Shown piece by piece: positions 9,365 to 18,174 of a DNA stretch of 64,000 nucleotides. Within the stretch, counting starts at the first letter, position 1. Every line of letters begins with the position of its first letter. Source of the stretch: Pedobacter aquatilis (lineage in GTDB: Bacteria > Bacteroidota > Bacteroidia > Sphingobacteriales > Sphingobacteriaceae); contig NZ_JAUFPW010000005.1 of the NCBI RefSeq assembly GCF_030409415.1, forward strand, positions 1-64,000, given 5' to 3'. The position numbers and the translations under genes were made by a program. Under the pieces are notes generated by a model that made no database searches, was not told the origin of the DNA, and worked only from the letters and a program-made list of their open reading frames with translations.

Positions 9365-11395
9365 CCATGGCAAGGTTATTTTTCTTGCCACGGAAACACT
9401 AAATACACGGAAATAAGATTGTAATCAATGCGCTAAAAGAATGAGAGATTTAGATGAGATAAATAATTCCGTGTTTCAGTGGCAACTTTTTCTTCGCCAT
9501 AGGCAAGGAAATAAGGTTCAAGATAAATCTGTAAATCTGTGGATAAAGAAAAATTCTGTGTGCTCCATGGCAAGGTTATTTTTTTTGCCACGGAAACACT
9601 AAATACACGGAAATAAGATCGTAGTCAATGCGCTAAAAGAATAAAAGATTTAGATGAGATAAATAATTCCGTGTCTTCCGTGTTTCGGTGGCAACTTTTT
9701 CTTCGCCATAGGCAAGGAAATAAGGTTCAAGATAAATCTGTAAATCTGTGGCTAAAGAAAAATTCTGTGTGCTCCATGGCAAGGTTATTTTTTTTGCCAC
9801 GGAAACACTAAATACACGGAAATAAGATTGTAATCAATGTGCTAAAAGAATAAAAGATTTAGATGAGAAAAATAATTCCGTGTCTTCCGTATTTCAGTGG
9901 CAACTTTTTCTTAGCCATAGGCAAGAAAATAAGGTTCAAGATAAATCTGTAAATCTGTGGCTAAAGAAAAATTCTCTGTGCTCCATGGCAAGCTTACTTT
10001 TTTTGCCACGGAAACACTGAATACACAGAAATAAGATTGTAATCAATGCGCTAAAAGAATAAAAGATTTAGATGAGATAAATAATTCCGTGTCTTCCGTG
10101 TTTCAGTGGCAACTTTTTCTTAGCCATAGGCAAGAAAATAAGGTTCAAGATAAATCTGTAAATCTGTGGCTAAAGAAAAATTCTGTGTGCTCCATGGCAA
10201 GGTTATTTTTTTTTGCCACGGAAACACTAAATACACGGAAATAAGATTGTAATCAATGCGCTAAAAGAATAAAAGATTTAGATGAGAAAAATAATTCCGT
10301 GTCTTCCGTGTTTCAGTGGCAACTTTTTCTTAGCCATAGGCAAGAAAATAAGGTTCAAGATAAATCTGTAAATCTGTGGCTAGAGAAAAATTTTGTGTGC
10401 TCCATGGCAAGCTTACTTTTTTTGCCACGGAAACACTAAATACACGGAAATAAGATTGTAATCAATGCGCTAAAAGAATAAAAGATTTAGATGAGATAAA
10501 TAATTCCGTGTCTTCCGTGTTTCAGTGGCAACTTGTTCTTAGCCATAGGCAAGGAAATAAGGTTCAAGATAAATCTGTAAAACTGTGGCTAAAGAAAAAT
10601 TCTGTGTCCTCCATGGCAAGCATATTTTTTTTGCCACGGAAACACTGAATACACAGAAATAAGATTGTAATCAATGCGGTATAAGAATAAAAGATTTAGA
10701 TGAGATAAATAATTCCGTGTCTTCCGTGTTTCAGTGGCAATTTTTTTTCGCCATAGGCAAGGAAATAAGGTTCCAGATAAATCTGTAAATCTGTGGCTAA
10801 AGAAAAATTCTGTGTGCTCCATGGCAAGCTTACTTTTTTTGCCACGGAAACACTGAATACACGGAAATAAGATCGCAGTCAATGCGCTAAAAGAATAAAA
10901 GATTTAGATGAGATAAATAATTCCGTGTCTTCCGTGTTCAGTGGCAACTTTTTATTCGCCATAGGCAAGGAAATAAGGTTCAAGATAAATCTGTAAATCT
11001 GTGGCTAAAGAAAAATTCTCTGTGCTCCATGGCAAGCTTACTTTTTTTGCCACGGAAACACTAAATACACGGAAATAAGATTGTAATCAATGCGCTAAAA
11101 GAATAAAAGATTTAGATGAGATAAATAATTCCGTGTCTTCCGTGTTTCAGTGGCAATTTTTTTTCGCCATAGGCAAGGAAATAAGGTTCAAGATAAATCT
11201 GTAAATCTGTGGCTAAAGAAAAATTCTGTGTCCTCCATGGCAAGCTTACTTTTTTTGCCACGGAAACACTAAATACACGGAAATAAGATTGTAATCAATG
11301 CGCTAAAAGAATAAAAGATTTAGATGAGAAAAATAATTCCGTGTCTTCCGTGTTTCAGTGGCAACTTTTTTTAATAATCTGTAAATCTGTGGCGA
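9365..11395. repeat. Tandem array of ten ~209-bp repeats
   Basis: Using the CCATGG site as the phase mark, units start at 9365, 9565, 9774, 9983, 10192, 10402, 10611, 10819, 11027 and 11235: one period of 200, then periods of 208-210. The last unit is cut after GTGGCAACTTTTTTT. Each unit has inverted arms (TTGCCACGGAAACACT and TTCAGTGGCAA, with TTCCGTGTCTTCCGTG between) around an AT-rich centre. Variants alternate (AAGGTT/AAGCTT, GAGAAAAAT/GAGATAAAT) so that units 3-4 and 5-6 form a dimeric higher-order repeat. Open frames inside are by-products of the repetition. The array fills the gap between pcrA and smc. Confidence 0.95.
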
Positions 11396-11469
11396 AACAT
11401 TTACAATACCCACCTTGAAAACCATCGAAATAATCGTTAATATTGGTAGCTGCTTCCCAGTATTCAACC

Positions 11470-14400
11470 ATGCAACTTACCAAGTTAGAGATTAAAGGTT
11501 TTAAGAGCTTTGGCGACAAAGTAACCATCAATTTTAATGAAGGTGTAACGGCTATTGTTGGTCCGAATGGTTGTGGAAAATCAAATGTAATTGATGCTAT
11601 GCGTTGGGTTTTAGGCGAGCAAAGTACAAGGGCACTTCGTTCTGAAAAGATGGAGAACATTATTTTTAACGGAACAAAAAACAGGAAACAGGCACAACTT
11701 GCAGAGGTTTCCTTAAGCTTCGATAACACCAAAAATGTTCTGCCTACAGCTTATTCATCTGTAACCATCACCCGAAAATTATACCGCAATGGCGATAGTG
11801 AATATCGATTAAATGATGTTCAGTGCCGTTTAAAAGACATTACCGATTTATTTCTCGACACCGGCATTGGTTCAGACAGCTACTCGATCATCGAGCTTAA
11901 AATGGTTGATGAAATCATCTCAAATAAAGAAAACTCCCGCCGTTCGTTATTTGAGGAAGCTTCTGGAATTTCTAAATATAAGCTTAGAAAAAAGCAAACC
12001 TTTAATAAACTAAAAGATACTGAGGCAGATTTAGAACGTGTTGAAGATTTACTGTTTGAAATCGAAAAAAACCTTAAAACGCTTGAAAATCAAGCTAAAA
12101 AAGCAGAGCGATATTATAAACTAAAAGAGCAATATCGCGAACTAAGTGTACAACTTGCGGCGCATCGTATTTCCTTTTTCCGTACAGATTTAACTGCCCT
12201 AGAAACCCAGGAGCAAAATCAACAGGTTAGCCGAACCGAATTAAGCACACAAATAGATTTGGGCGAAGCTGGTTTGCAAAAACTAAAACTGGAAAGCATT
12301 AATCAGGAAAAAAACCTTTCCATACAGCAAAAAGCTACAAACGAATTTGTTTCTAAAATTCGTGCTTACGAGAGCGAAAAGAAAGTGAAAAATGAGCAGA
12401 TGCGTTTTTTACAGGAAAAGGAAAACCGCTTATCTGCCGAACTTGAGAAAGATAAGAATCAGGTAAACCATGTAAAATACAACATCAAGCGACTTAACGA
12501 AGAAGTTTTAATTGAAACGGAAGTTTTTAACCGGGTTGAGGCTGATTTAAAAACGTTAAAAGCATCGCTTGATACACTTAGAGAACAGCAACAAACGGAG
12601 AAAAACCGGACAGATAACCTTATAAAATCAGTTAATGAGCTGCAAAGTCAGGTTTATGCTGCTCAAAAGGAAATCGATATTTTAAACATCCAGAAAGATG
12701 CCTTGGTACAGGAAACCAATAGAAATGTGGATGATACTGAAACGAAAAGCATGGAATTAAAGTCGTTTGACAATGCATTGGCAGAACTTGATATCCAGGT
12801 TAGGGAAAAACAGGCAACAATTAAAAATCTGACAGAAGCAGAAGAAATTTTAAAGGAAAAGCTAGCAAAATCTGAAGCTAATTTAAGTGCAAATAAAGAA
12901 AAGCTTAACGCAGAAAACCGTAAAAAAGACGCTAAGCAAAATGAATATAACCTTACTAAATCACTTGTAGATAGTTTGGAAGGCTTTCCGGAGTCGATAC
13001 GATTCTTAAAAAAGAACAGTTCATTTTCAAAAAATGCATTACTCCTATCTGACATTTTATTTTGTGATGAAGATTATCGCATTGCGATTGAAAATTATCT
13101 GGAGCCGGTAATGAATCACTATGTGGTTGAAAAATATGCGGATGCCGTTCAGGCTATAAACCTGCTAACCGATGCAAGCAGAGGACGGGCAAATTTCTTC
13201 ATACTGGAAAATATCCCTGATAAAAATGCTTCTGTAGACATTCAAGAAGGATTAATTTCTGCACTGGAAGTGATTGAGGTTGATAAAAAATATCAAAACC
13301 TTTGTAATTTATTACTTCAAAATGTATTTATTGTTATAAATGAGCAGGAAAATTTGTTTAAACAAAATGCCAGTTCTAACATTACAATTCTTGCAAAAAA
13401 TGGAAAATATGCGCAAAGCAAATTTACATTATCTGGTGGTTCTGTGGGTTTATTTGAAGGTAAACGAATTGGACGGGCTAAAAATTTAGAAAATTTAGCT
13501 AAAGAAATCAAATCTTCAGAAACGCTTATAAATCAATACAACAACGTTATTTCTACTGAATCTGACAATATTTTCAGTTTAAAGGAAGCTTCAAAAGTTA
13601 ATCAACTTGCGGTTTTACAACAAGAAATGAATCGTTTGAATAACGAACACATTTCTGTTCAAACCCGTAGAGACCAGTATCAGGAATTTATTACCACAAG
13701 CGAAAACAGGAAAACAGACATTGCTCAAAAAATTGTTTCGATTGAAAAATCACTATCCGAAAAGTTGCCTGCGCTGGTAGAACTGCAAAAAAATCAGCAG
13801 CAAGCACATTTAAACTTGCAAGATCAACAAGCCAATTATCAGGAAATTGCTGATTTGGTAAACGAATCGGCAACAAAATTTAATCAGGATAACATTCGAT
13901 TTCACCAGCAGCAAAATAAGCTTTCGGGGTTAGAGAAAGATTTAGATTACCGCTTCGTTCAGGAAGAAGCCTTAAATAAACGAATTGCACAAAACGATAA
14001 AGAACTTCAGGAAACCTTAACCGAAATTACAAATACCTTACAACACACCGATTTGAGCGATGATACGCTTTTAGAAATGTATCAGCAACGCGAACAATTG
14101 GAAAAAGGCTTGGCCGAAGCTGAAAAAGAGTATTTTGACAGTAAGGGCAACATCAACGAAGTGGAAACAAACCTAACGACGTTGCGCAAAAATCGCGAAG
14201 AAACTGATTTCTTATTGACTGAATTAAAAGACAAGAAAAACACTTTAAAAATTGATTTAAACGCTTTAAAGGAGCGTTTAGCAGTCGAATTTAACATCGA
14301 TATAAACGATTTATTAGAAACTGAAACCGAAATAACCGAATCGGAATTTGAGCTTAGACAAAAAGTAGAAAAGATGAAACGCCAACTAGATGAATTTGGC

Positions 14401-15003
14401 GCTATAAATTCGATGGCGATGGAAGCTTATCAGGAAATGGATGAACGTTATACTTTTATCCAAAATCAGAAAAAGGACTTAAATGCAGCTAAAACCGACC
14501 TTTTGCAAACCATCAAGGAAATTGATGATACCGCAAAAGAGAAATTTATGCAGGCATTTACGCAAGCTAGAGAACATTTTATTGTTGTATTCCGTTCATT
14601 ATTTAACGATGAAGACAGTTGCGATTTAATTTTATCTGATACGGCAAGTCCATTGGAAGCCGATATAGACATTATTGCCCGACCAAAAGGTAAACGGCCC
14701 TTATCCATCAATCAATTATCAGGTGGCGAAAAAACGCTAACTGCAACCGCATTATTGTTTTCGCTCTACCTTTTAAAACCCGCTCCATTCTGTATTTTTG
14801 ATGAGGTTGATGCACCACTAGATGATACGAATATTGATAAATTTAACAATATTATCCGTAAATTTTCAGACCAATCGCAGTTCATAATCGTTTCGCACAA
14901 CAAGCGAACTATTGCCAGTACCGATATTATTTACGGCGTTACCATGGTAGAGCAAGGCGTTTCCAGGGTGGTTGCGGTAGATTTACGTGAAGTTGCGGCT
15001 TAG
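11470..15003 (+). CDS. smc: Chromosome segregation protein SMC
   Basis: A full-length bacterial SMC ATPase of 1177 residues, which compacts and helps segregate the chromosome. Walker A is GPNGCGKSN (31-39); the hinge lies at about residues 500-680 (LEGFPESIRFL ... LSGGSVGLFEGKRIGR); long coiled coils flank it; the C-terminal head has the signature LSGGEKTLTA and Walker B CIFDEVDAPLDD followed by the D-loop and FIIVSHNKRT. Length fits the family (about 1180). The frame can be read from 11443, but the ATG at 11470 begins the conserved MQLTKLEIKGFKSF. No scpA or scpB gene is next to it. Confidence 0.96.
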   Translation: MQLTKLEIKGFKSFGDKVTINFNEGVTAIVGPNGCGKSNVIDAMRWVLGEQSTRALRSEKMENIIFNGTKNRKQAQLAEVSLSFDNTKNVLPTAYSSVTITRKLYRNGDSEYRLNDVQCRLKDITDLFLDTGIGSDSYSIIELKMVDEIISNKENSRRSLFEEASGISKYKLRKKQTFNKLKDTEADLERVEDLLFEIEKNLKTLENQAKKAERYYKLKEQYRELSVQLAAHRISFFRTDLTALETQEQNQQVSRTELSTQIDLGEAGLQKLKLESINQEKNLSIQQKATNEFVSKIRAYESEKKVKNEQMRFLQEKENRLSAELEKDKNQVNHVKYNIKRLNEEVLIETEVFNRVEADLKTLKASLDTLREQQQTEKNRTDNLIKSVNELQSQVYAAQKEIDILNIQKDALVQETNRNVDDTETKSMELKSFDNALAELDIQVREKQATIKNLTEAEEILKEKLAKSEANLSANKEKLNAENRKKDAKQNEYNLTKSLVDSLEGFPESIRFLKKNSSFSKNALLLSDILFCDEDYRIAIENYLEPVMNHYVVEKYADAVQAINLLTDASRGRANFFILENIPDKNASVDIQEGLISALEVIEVDKKYQNLCNLLLQNVFIVINEQENLFKQNASSNITILAKNGKYAQSKFTLSGGSVGLFEGKRIGRAKNLENLAKEIKSSETLINQYNNVISTESDNIFSLKEASKVNQLAVLQQEMNRLNNEHISVQTRRDQYQEFITTSENRKTDIAQKIVSIEKSLSEKLPALVELQKNQQQAHLNLQDQQANYQEIADLVNESATKFNQDNIRFHQQQNKLSGLEKDLDYRFVQEEALNKRIAQNDKELQETLTEITNTLQHTDLSDDTLLEMYQQREQLEKGLAEAEKEYFDSKGNINEVETNLTTLRKNREETDFLLTELKDKKNTLKIDLNALKERLAVEFNIDINDLLETETEITESEFELRQKVEKMKRQLDEFGAINSMAMEAYQEMDERYTFIQNQKKDLNAAKTDLLQTIKEIDDTAKEKFMQAFTQAREHFIVVFRSLFNDEDSCDLILSDTASPLEADIDIIARPKGKRPLSINQLSGGEKTLTATALLFSLYLLKPAPFCIFDEVDAPLDDTNIDKFNNIIRKFSDQSQFIIVSHNKRTIASTDIIYGVTMVEQGVSRVVAVDLREVAA

Positions 15004-15026
15004 GTTTTAGTAAAAACTTCCTGCCA

Positions 15027-15070
15027 TCGTCTTTGCGAGGAGGCTTTTTCAGCCGACGAAGCAATCTCAT
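15027..15070. repeat. Left arm of a dispersed palindromic repeat
   Basis: CGTCTTTGCGAGGAGGC ... CGACGAAGCAATCTC is the inverse of the AGATTGCTTCG ... CTCGCAATGACG arm at 16608-16633. Elsewhere (43617-43697) the two arms lie only a few bases apart. Here about 1.5 kb with the IS110 element separates them. Confidence 0.65.
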
Positions 15071-15262
15071 TCCAAAAATAATTAAGAAAGTAATGCCATC
15101 ACATTTGGCGGTCTTTAGTCCTGCTGTACATTACAATCTTTTAAAACTTCTATCAAGCTGAGCAAAAAAGACATCTGTTTTATAGGTTGCAGCTGACAGG
15201 TTATTGAACGGGAGTGCTATTAAAAGTATTTTCATTTCCATCCCTTAGGTTTGTTAAAGATT

Positions 15263-15270
15263 TAAATTTG
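15263..15270 (+). promoter_or_regulatory. -7 promoter element in the IS110 left end
   Basis: TAAATTTG is a perfect TAnnTTTG element. It lies 15 bases upstream of the first stem of the candidate bridge RNA and about 180 bases before the transposase ATG, so it could produce both the RNA and the transposase message. Confidence 0.5.
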
Positions 15271-15276
15271 ATAAAG

Positions 15277-15450
15277 AAAACCTTAAAAGCAGAGGTGAAC
15301 TATGTTTCTGTCCAGACTTAAGATCTAGAACCTGTAACAGACCTCTGCTTTTTAGTTGAACAAGAACCATATAGAATTTTAGTCTAGGGGACTATTAAGG
15401 GATTCAGTTTTATTCAACTTTAGGCTTTCTAATCACTTAAACTGTAAAGT
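15277..15450 (+). ncRNA. Candidate bridge RNA of the IS110 element
   Basis: IS110-group elements are known to encode, upstream of the transposase, a bridge RNA with two internal loops that read donor and target DNA. Here the 175-base leader folds into two domains. Domain 1 is a perfect 12-bp stem, AAAAGCAGAGGT (15285-15296) with ACCTCTGCTTTT (15341-15352), enclosing 44 bases with a small inner CTGT/ACAG stem. Domain 2 is AGTTGAA (15354-15360) with TTCAACT (15413-15419), enclosing GAAT/ATTC (15374, 15402) and a TAGTC/GACTA hairpin (15380-15394). Size and place fit a bridge RNA. The 5' end is inferred from the promoter element, and the 3' end is not known. Confidence 0.5.
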
Positions 15451-15451
15451 T

Positions 15452-16450
15452 ATGAATTATGAACTATTTGTGGGAATAGATATTTCCAAATTAACTATTG
15501 ACGTTGTTGCCTTTACTCGTAAAAACTTTACTGAATCCTCACACCATGTTTTCAATAACAGTTATGATGGCTTTAGCGAGATGCTGGAATGGCTTTCCCT
15601 CTATGACATTGCGCTTGATAATGTGCTTTTCTGTTGTGAGCATACCGGAGTTTACATTTGTCCGATAACCAGTTTTATGGATACCAAGGGGCTGTCTATT
15701 TGGGTAGAGAATGGATTGCACATCAAGCGCTCGATTGGTCTGAAACGTGGGAAATCTGATAAGGCGGATGCGCTTGCAATCGCACACTATGCTTTTTCAA
15801 ATCAGCATAAGGTGCGTCCTTATCGACTTCCCTCGGCAACAACCTCAAAACTTAGACACCTCCTGGCTCACCGGGAACAACTGGTAAGGCACCAAACATC
15901 CCTGAAATGTACCAGTTCAGAACTTAAGGGCTTCGATGTTGATAATGCCGGCTATTGTATAGCCGATAGTAAGGAATTGCTCGCAGTATATGCAGAACGG
16001 ATAAAAAAGGTGGATGTAGAGCTTACAAAAATAATAGAAGAAAATAAAGACCTAAACGAACAGTTCAACCTTGTAAAGAGTATCCACGGAATCGGTAAGC
16101 AAACCGCATTATTTATCCTGATTCACACAGAAGCCTTTACTGCATTTTCTTGTTACCGAAAGTTTGCAAGCTATTGCGGGGTAGCACCATTCCCGTATAG
16201 TTCGGGAACGAGCATAAGGGGAAGGAATAGAGTAAGTAGTCTGGCAAATAAAAAGTTAAAATCACTACTAACCATGTGTGCACTCAATACAATAAAAAAG
16301 GACAATGAGTTTAAGAGATACTACGACAGAAAAAAAGCTGAGGGGAAAAATTCCATGTGCGTACTGAATGTGATTAAGAACAAATTGCTAAGCAGGGCTT
16401 TTGCAGCAGTAAAAAGAGGAACGCCGTATCTTGCTGAACTGGCAGCTTGA
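15452..16450 (+). CDS. IS110-family transposase (bridge RNA-guided recombinase type)
   Basis: A 332-residue DEDD recombinase. The N-terminal RuvC-like domain shows Asp10 (VGIDISK), Glu63 (CCEHTGVY), Asp103 and Asp106 (KSDKADALAIA). The C-terminal Transposase_20 domain shows the helix-hairpin-helix-like IHGIGKQTA (about 211-219), FASYCGVAPF and SSGTS (250-254), where the family's catalytic serine is expected, followed by NKKLKSLLTMCAL. A coiled linker lies at about 175-205. The length is typical and the gene looks intact, so the element may be active. The leader upstream is structured, which places it with the IS110 group, whose RNA is 5' of the gene, rather than the IS1111 group. Confidence 0.93.
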   Translation: MNYELFVGIDISKLTIDVVAFTRKNFTESSHHVFNNSYDGFSEMLEWLSLYDIALDNVLFCCEHTGVYICPITSFMDTKGLSIWVENGLHIKRSIGLKRGKSDKADALAIAHYAFSNQHKVRPYRLPSATTSKLRHLLAHREQLVRHQTSLKCTSSELKGFDVDNAGYCIADSKELLAVYAERIKKVDVELTKIIEENKDLNEQFNLVKSIHGIGKQTALFILIHTEAFTAFSCYRKFASYCGVAPFPYSSGTSIRGRNRVSSLANKKLKSLLTMCALNTIKKDNEFKRYYDRKKAEGKNSMCVLNVIKNKLLSRAFAAVKRGTPYLAELAA

Positions 16451-16607
16451 GATAAAATCTAAAGTAATGCTTCTAAAAAAAAATCTGTCTTTTATTTGCA
16501 TAAACCATAGAATACAGGTTTATTAACTCAATGCATTATAAAGAACAACGTTTTCCTTTCAATATCCCAATAATTAATATCTTTAAAAAAAATAAGCCAG
16601 CGCATTA

Positions 16608-16633
16608 AGATTGCTTCGTGCCTCGCAATGACG
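16608..16633. repeat. Right arm of the dispersed palindromic repeat
   Basis: AGATTGCTTCGTGCCTCGCAA followed by TGACGA. It is the inverse of the arm at 15027-15070 and nearly identical to 38-63. It ends just before the start of the M28 lipoprotein gene. Confidence 0.65.
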
Positions 16634-16647
16634 AAAATAAATAAAAA

Positions 16648-17622
16648 ATGAAAATCCTTTACCTTATTCCCTTAGCCATCACGCTAAGCTGCTGCTCATC
16701 AGTAAAAAATCAAAACTCAACAGACCCTTCAAAATTAGATACACAATTATTGAAAGACGTTGAAGTTTTATCATCAGATGCTTACCAAGGTAGAAAAACC
16801 GGGACAAAAGGCGCTGAAATGGCAAGAGCTTACATTGTAGAAAGATTTCAGAAACTTGGCTTAAAATCCTATCCTCAAAATGTAAACTACGCACAAGAAT
16901 TTTCCTTCAATTCTAGAGGTGGTGCAAAAGTTAACGGAACCAATATTATCGGCTATATTCCGGGCAAAAGTTCAAATATAATCGTTGTTTCAGCGCATTA
17001 CGACCATTTAGGCGTGATAAAAGACGAAGTTTTTAATGGCGCAGATGATAATGCTTCAGGCTCTGCTGGCTTGCTAAAAATTGCAGCCTATTTTTCAAAA
17101 CATAAACCAAATAACACTATAATTTTCGCTGCCTTTGATGCAGAAGAAATGGGGTTGCAAGGTGCAAAGGCATTTGTTGCCAATCCACCAGTGCCCATTC
17201 AAACCATAGCTGTAAACTTAAATATGGATATGATTGGCCATAGTGAAAAGGGAGAACTATATGTATCTGGAACTTTTAAAAATCCATATTTAAAAAAACA
17301 TATTGATACCAATAGAAAAGATATTAAGGTAAGTTTAGGCCATGATGACCCTAAACTTGGCAGAGATGATTGGACTAACCAAAGCGACCAAGGTGCATTT
17401 AATGCAAAGAATATTCCTTTTCTTTATTTTGGTGTAGAAGACCATAAGGATTATCACAAAGCAACTGATGAATACGAAACCATTACAAAACAGTTCTTCA
17501 GTAATGCTGCAAATGTAGTTTTAGATGTTGTGAAGAGCATTGATGCTCAAACTGGTTTACAGCAAATATTAAAAGATAAAATGATTATGACAGACAATCC
17601 CCGAAAGCAAGAGAAGTTTTAA
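16648..17622 (+). CDS. M28 family zinc peptidase, lipoprotein
   Basis: A 324-residue aminopeptidase-like protein of the M28 family. The N-terminus is a lipoprotein signal (hydrophobic stretch ending LSCC at 14-16), which suggests anchoring in a membrane facing the periplasm. Zinc ligands are visible in order: SAHYDH (His117, Asp119), GADDNASG (Asp133/134), DAEEMG (Glu166/167), NMDMIGH (Asp) and EDHKDYHKATDEYE (His). It probably degrades peptides in the envelope. A good terminator follows. A second, unrelated M28 gene lies at 48413. Confidence 0.9.
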   Translation: MKILYLIPLAITLSCCSSVKNQNSTDPSKLDTQLLKDVEVLSSDAYQGRKTGTKGAEMARAYIVERFQKLGLKSYPQNVNYAQEFSFNSRGGAKVNGTNIIGYIPGKSSNIIVVSAHYDHLGVIKDEVFNGADDNASGSAGLLKIAAYFSKHKPNNTIIFAAFDAEEMGLQGAKAFVANPPVPIQTIAVNLNMDMIGHSEKGELYVSGTFKNPYLKKHIDTNRKDIKVSLGHDDPKLGRDDWTNQSDQGAFNAKNIPFLYFGVEDHKDYHKATDEYETITKQFFSNAANVVLDVVKSIDAQTGLQQILKDKMIMTDNPRKQEKF

Positions 17623-17645
17623 TAATCACAAAAAAATAACATAAG

Positions 17646-17672
17646 ACCTGCCCATTCAAGGCAGGTTTTTTT
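17646..17672 (+). terminator. Rho-independent terminator after the M28 gene
   Basis: ACCTGCC (17646-17652) pairs with GGCAGGT (17660-17666) around a 7-base loop, followed by a run of T. It ends the peptidase message before the BlaI operator region. Confidence 0.85.
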
Positions 17673-17730
17673 ATGTCTGACATTTAAAAAAAGCAAATAA
17701 AAACACTGACAAACAACAACTTAAACAAAA

Positions 17731-17798
17731 ACTATAAAAATAGTTTGCAAACTATAAAAATAGTAGTAACTTTAATCTAAGCAAACTATAAAAATAGT
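17731..17798 (+). promoter_or_regulatory. Triple BlaI-type operator with promoter
   Basis: Three exact copies of ACTATAAAAATAGT lie at 17731-17744, 17751-17764 and 17785-17798. Each is a palindrome (ACTAT and ATAGT arms). Copies 1 and 2 are 20 bases apart, two helical turns on the same face; copy 3 is 34 bases on and ends 4 bases before the ATG of the repressor gene. A near-consensus -7 element (TAACTTTA, 17767-17774) lies between copies 2 and 3. A repressor bound here would autoregulate the pair. Confidence 0.75.
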
Positions 17799-17802
17799 TA
17801 AG

Positions 17803-18174
17803 ATGATAAAAGAACTTACAAAAGCAGAAGAACAGGTAATGCTTATTTTATGGGAAATGGGCGAAGCATTGGTTAAAGATGTTATTGAACGAATGGAAGA
17901 ACCCAAACCCGCTTATAATACAGTATCAACGGTTATAAGGGTTTTAGAAGGCAAAGGTTTTGTGGATCATAAAGCGATTGGAAACACACACATCTACTTC
18001 CCTATTATAAATGAACCAGATTACAAGCGTTTTGCGCTTAATAAAGTGATGAACAATTACTTCGAAAACTCTTACGAAAGTTTGGTTTCTTTTTTAGTCA
18101 AGGATAAAAAAATGGGTGCTGAAGAATTAAATGAGATAATTAAACTCGCTGAAAAGCTTAAAGAACATAAATAA
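17803..18174 (+). CDS. BlaI/MecI/CopY family transcriptional repressor
   Basis: A 123-residue winged-helix repressor. The pattern LTKAEEQVMLILWEMGEALVKDVIERM ... AYNTVSTVIRVLEGKGFVDHK, shown here in parts, is the DNA-binding domain of the BlaI/MecI family; the C-terminal third is the dimerisation and protease-cleavage region. Family members repress until a membrane M56 peptidase triggers their cleavage. The partner gene starts on the last base of this one (TAATG overlap), so the two are translationally coupled. Three operators stand directly upstream. No beta-lactamase or other target gene is nearby. Confidence 0.93.
   Translation: MIKELTKAEEQVMLILWEMGEALVKDVIERMEEPKPAYNTVSTVIRVLEGKGFVDHKAIGNTHIYFPIINEPDYKRFALNKVMNNYFENSYESLVSFLVKDKKMGAEELNEIIKLAEKLKEHK

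Larger units (their letters stand above)
15087..16470 (+). mobile_element. IS110-family insertion sequence (boundaries uncertain)
   Basis: The element contains a complete IS110-type transposase gene (15452-16450) and a structured non-coding left end. The limits given are the outer edges of two copies of AAAGTAATGC (15087-15096 and 16461-16470). This gives 1384 bases, a normal size for the family, but a 10-base match could be chance. IS110 elements have no long terminal inverted repeats, and none are seen. The arms of a chromosomal repeat lie on both sides, which suggests insertion into that repeat. Confidence 0.6.

Noticed and set aside
10589..10882. 97-codon open frame on the minus strand within the tandem array
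   Set aside because: It is made of two repeat units, and its protein repeats itself (CIQCFRG and CHGGH-like phrases). The frame is a by-product of repetition.
9365..11395. CRISPR array
   Set aside because: Repeat units of about 209 bp have no unique spacers and no cas genes are nearby; the units are contiguous.
15452..16450. Chromosomal Holliday-junction resolvase rather than transposase
   Set aside because: The RuvC-like part is joined to a Transposase_20 domain, which is specific to IS110-type recombinases.
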